Positions 3,854 through 5,585 of a stretch of DNA of 5,585 nucleotides are shown one piece after another. The notes beneath the pieces are model-generated. The model was not told the DNA's origin, did not search any database, and saw only the letters and a list, made by a program, of their open reading frames with translations. Positions within the stretch are counted from its first letter, which is position 1, and each line of letters opens with the position of its first letter. Origin of the DNA: Candidatus Aminicenans sakinawicola JGI OTU-1 (GTDB lineage: Bacteria; Acidobacteriota; Aminicenantia; Aminicenantales; Aminicenantaceae); contig AWNV01000002.1 in assembly GCA_000493965.1 (NCBI GenBank), positions 1 through 5,585 on the forward strand, in the 5' to 3' direction. The translations under genes were made by a program, and so were the position numbers.

Positions 3854-5458
3854 TTGAAATCGAGTAAAAAAATAATTAGAAGCTTTTATATTTTTTGGAT
3901 AATCTTTCTCTCTTTCTGTGCTCCCAGAAAAAAAATAGATATAATAGCGCCAAGACAAGCAAAATATGGCGAGAAAACAAATAAAATAGATTTTCTCATC
4001 AGAAAAGCAGATTCTCTTACTAAAAGAGGAAATTATTCCTCTATGAAAGAGGCTTTCCAAATCTACCAAGATTTAATATTATCACCTGCCTTTTGGAAAG
4101 AATACAAAGAAAAAATCCTGAAGACAGTCATGCTTTTGGCCCTTCGAGAAAAAGAACTTGGAATATTTAAGGGGGAGTATTTCAAAAAAGCTTCAGATTT
4201 AATTAATAACAACTCTTATCCATCTGATTTTCCTCATTATTTAAAACTTATCGAATTTATTAGAACAAAAACTAAAGGTGTAACTATAGATGTAGTTAAA
4301 GAATTTTCGAGCATAAAAAAAGCCTGGAATTGGATAAAGGAAAATGAACCTCTGATTGAGAAGCTAAAAATAAAAGCAGAAGGCGATGAATTTTTTGCCT
4401 ATCTTTATATTTCTGTTAATTCTATTTTATCTCACATTATTAAGGAAAAAGATGATCTTTCAAGATTTATGGAAATTTTTCCAAACTCCCAATTAATCAA
4501 ATTTAAATTAGCAACCTATGCGGAGCAAAATAAGGAGAGTTTAAACGAACTTATTATAAATAATCCACGATTTTATGAAGCTTATTATTTTTTAGGAGAA
4601 ATAGCACTCAAGGAAGGGCAAATAGTTTCAGCAGAAAAGAACTATTTAAAGGCCTACGAACAAATTCCAGATTCTTCCTCTATCATCATTTCTTTAGCAA
4701 ATGTTTACTTTGCATTCGAAGAGTACGATGAATCTCTTCAATATTATGAAAAAGCCATTAAATTAGTCCCTGAATACAGAGATGCTCTTTTGGGTAAGGC
4801 CATCTGTTTAAGCTATCTTGGTAAAAATAAAGAAGCAATAAAAGTTCTTAATAACCTCCTTCAACTCGGACATTACTTTATTGGAGAAACTCATTACTGG
4901 CTTGCTTGGAATCAGAATCAACTAGATAAACTAAACGAAGCCTATAAAAATGCTGAAAAAGCGGAGAACTATCTTAATGGCAGCAGTAGCGTTTTTTCTC
5001 TTTCAGGAATTATCACTTATAATCAAAAGAATTTAGAGGAGTCAGAGAGAAATTTTTTAGAAGCATTGAAATTAGAGCCATCTTGCTGTGAGGCCTCTTT
5101 TTACTTAGGAAATATTTATGCAAAGAAACAAAATAAGGAAAATTCAGGCCGTTATTTTGAAAGAGCAGGATTCTGTTATGAGAGGATTGAGAAAGTTATT
5201 AGTGATAAAATTAAAGAATTTGAAAATCTTTCGATTTTAGAAGAAAGAAAAAGAAAGCTCATTTTGAGAAAAAAGAGACACCTAAGTAGAACCAGCCTAA
5301 AAAAAGCTACTGCTTTCTTCAATGCCGCAGCAGGATATTTTAATGCAGGAATGAAAGAAAAGGCACTAGTTTTAGCTCAGAAGAGTGCTTCACATAGCTA
5401 CTTTGAAGAAAAAGCTAAAGAATTAATAAAAAGAATAAAATTTAAGGAGGAGCTATGA
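3854..5458 (+). CDS. Exported TPR-repeat protein (probable lipoprotein)
   Basis: 534 residues starting at TTG. An in-frame TAA at 3833 excludes earlier starts, and the basic KSSKK followed by a hydrophobic stretch (residues 7-21) is a signal peptide ending at Cys22. LSFC is an atypical lipobox because of Phe at -1, so lipidation is likely but not sure. TPR units are visible at about 239-272 (YEAYYFLGEIALKEG, AEKNYLKAY), 273-306 (YDESLQYYEKAIKLVP), 307-340, 377-409 (FSLSGIITYNQKN, FLEALKLEP) and 410-440 (ASFYLGNIYAKK). Residues 446-480 are a charged, probably helical segment, and a last helical pair runs at 482-515. TPR arrays are protein-protein scaffolds; the partner is unknown. The stop overlaps the ATG of the next propeller lipoprotein (ATGA), so the two are translationally coupled and probably act together at the envelope. 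Purine-rich AAGAGA at 3843-3848 is a modest ribosome site. Confidence 0.85.
   Translation: MKSSKKIIRSFYIFWIIFLSFCAPRKKIDIIAPRQAKYGEKTNKIDFLIRKADSLTKRGNYSSMKEAFQIYQDLILSPAFWKEYKEKILKTVMLLALREKELGIFKGEYFKKASDLINNNSYPSDFPHYLKLIEFIRTKTKGVTIDVVKEFSSIKKAWNWIKENEPLIEKLKIKAEGDEFFAYLYISVNSILSHIIKEKDDLSRFMEIFPNSQLIKFKLATYAEQNKESLNELIINNPRFYEAYYFLGEIALKEGQIVSAEKNYLKAYEQIPDSSSIIISLANVYFAFEEYDESLQYYEKAIKLVPEYRDALLGKAICLSYLGKNKEAIKVLNNLLQLGHYFIGETHYWLAWNQNQLDKLNEAYKNAEKAENYLNGSSSVFSLSGIITYNQKNLEESERNFLEALKLEPSCCEASFYLGNIYAKKQNKENSGRYFERAGFCYERIEKVISDKIKEFENLSILEERKRKLILRKKRHLSRTSLKKATAFFNAAAGYFNAGMKEKALVLAQKSASHSYFEEKAKELIKRIKFKEEL
5444..5450 (+). promoter_or_regulatory. Strong Shine-Dalgarno inside the TPR gene for the coupled downstream gene
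   Basis: AAGGAGG lies 4 nt before the ATG at 5455, within the last codons of the TPR gene. Together with the ATGA stop/start overlap it fixes the start of the downstream lipoprotein and argues that it is a real gene although its frame soon breaks. Confidence 0.75.
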
Positions 5459-5585
5459 AATCTAAATTTGTGCTTATTGGTTTCTTGTGTGTTTTATTCT
5501 TTTTATTTCAAAATTGTACCAAAAAACACACTCAAATAAATGGCAAGGAACAATTGAGGAAATTGATGGAGTAACGGTTGTCAAG
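5455..5585 (+). pseudogene. 6-bladed beta-propeller lipoprotein, 5' part, apparent -1 frameshift; continues past the window
   Basis: From ATG 5455 the frame gives MKSKFVLIGFLCVLFFLFQN then Cys21-TKK, a clear lipoprotein-type signal peptide, but runs into TAA at 5572-5574 after only 39 codons. Another frame from 5538 to the window end encodes KWQGTIEEIDGVTVVK, the usual segment after the signal peptide of Aminicenantes-like 6-bladed beta-propeller lipoproteins (W.G.I...DGV.VV.NP). Adding one A to the A6 run at 5521-5526 joins the two as ...NCTKKTHSNKWQG... without a stop. The gene is therefore either mis-sequenced at the homopolymer, truly frameshifted, or switched by slippage. It is coupled to the TPR gene. 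The propeller itself lies outside the window, so the family call rests on the N-terminal motif and the neighbourhood. Confidence 0.7.

Noticed and set aside
3812..4069. 85-codon open frame on the minus strand overlapping the start of the TPR gene
   Set aside because: It is antisense to the TPR signal peptide region and has Cys/Phe-rich content expected of reverse-read hydrophobic codons, with no family resemblance.

Overview
The window is AT-rich, non-model bacterial DNA, about two-thirds A+T by eye. Paralogous 6-bladed beta-propeller genes with GKKGQGPGEF-type motifs, and a propeller lipoprotein whose N-terminal region reads KWQGTIEEIDGVTVVK, are typical of uncultured Aminicenantes-like (OP8) or related lineages. 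That placement is inferred from protein style only; there is no rRNA here.

Layout: (i) 1-1025, a 6-bladed beta-propeller (NHL-type) protein, probably cut at its 5' end by the window edge. (ii) 1026-1289, an intergenic region with copy 1 of a 107-bp repeat that carries a promoter-like sequence and a 12-bp palindrome, then a 46-codon small ORF. (iii) 1290-3023, a type IV (AbiE-like) toxin-antitoxin pair: AbiEii nucleotidyltransferase toxin on + and AbiEi antitoxin/regulator on -, convergent with 3' ends overlapping by 24 bp. (iv) 3024-3853, 830 bp without an intact gene. It holds three long AT-rich palindromes sharing the core GTATATATAC, a decayed IS91-family transposase zinc-finger fragment, a GC-rich inverted repeat, copy 2 of the 107-bp repeat with a headless remnant of the small ORF, and a 10-bp periodic GTTAA motif. 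(v) 3854-5458, a secreted or lipid-anchored TPR protein, ATGA-coupled to (vi) a second beta-propeller lipoprotein from 5455, which appears frameshifted at an A6 run before the window ends.

Taken together, a toxin-antitoxin module with mobile-element debris sits between two direct repeats inside a beta-propeller/TPR envelope-protein locus. The most unusual points are the convergent toxin/antitoxin arrangement with a small ORF in the upstream slot where an antitoxin usually lies, the duplicated promoter-like repeat bracketing the module, and the family of perfect palindromes next to the antitoxin promoter. None of these proves a new system, but the 1066-3767 unit is a coherent candidate for an acquired defence or maintenance module.
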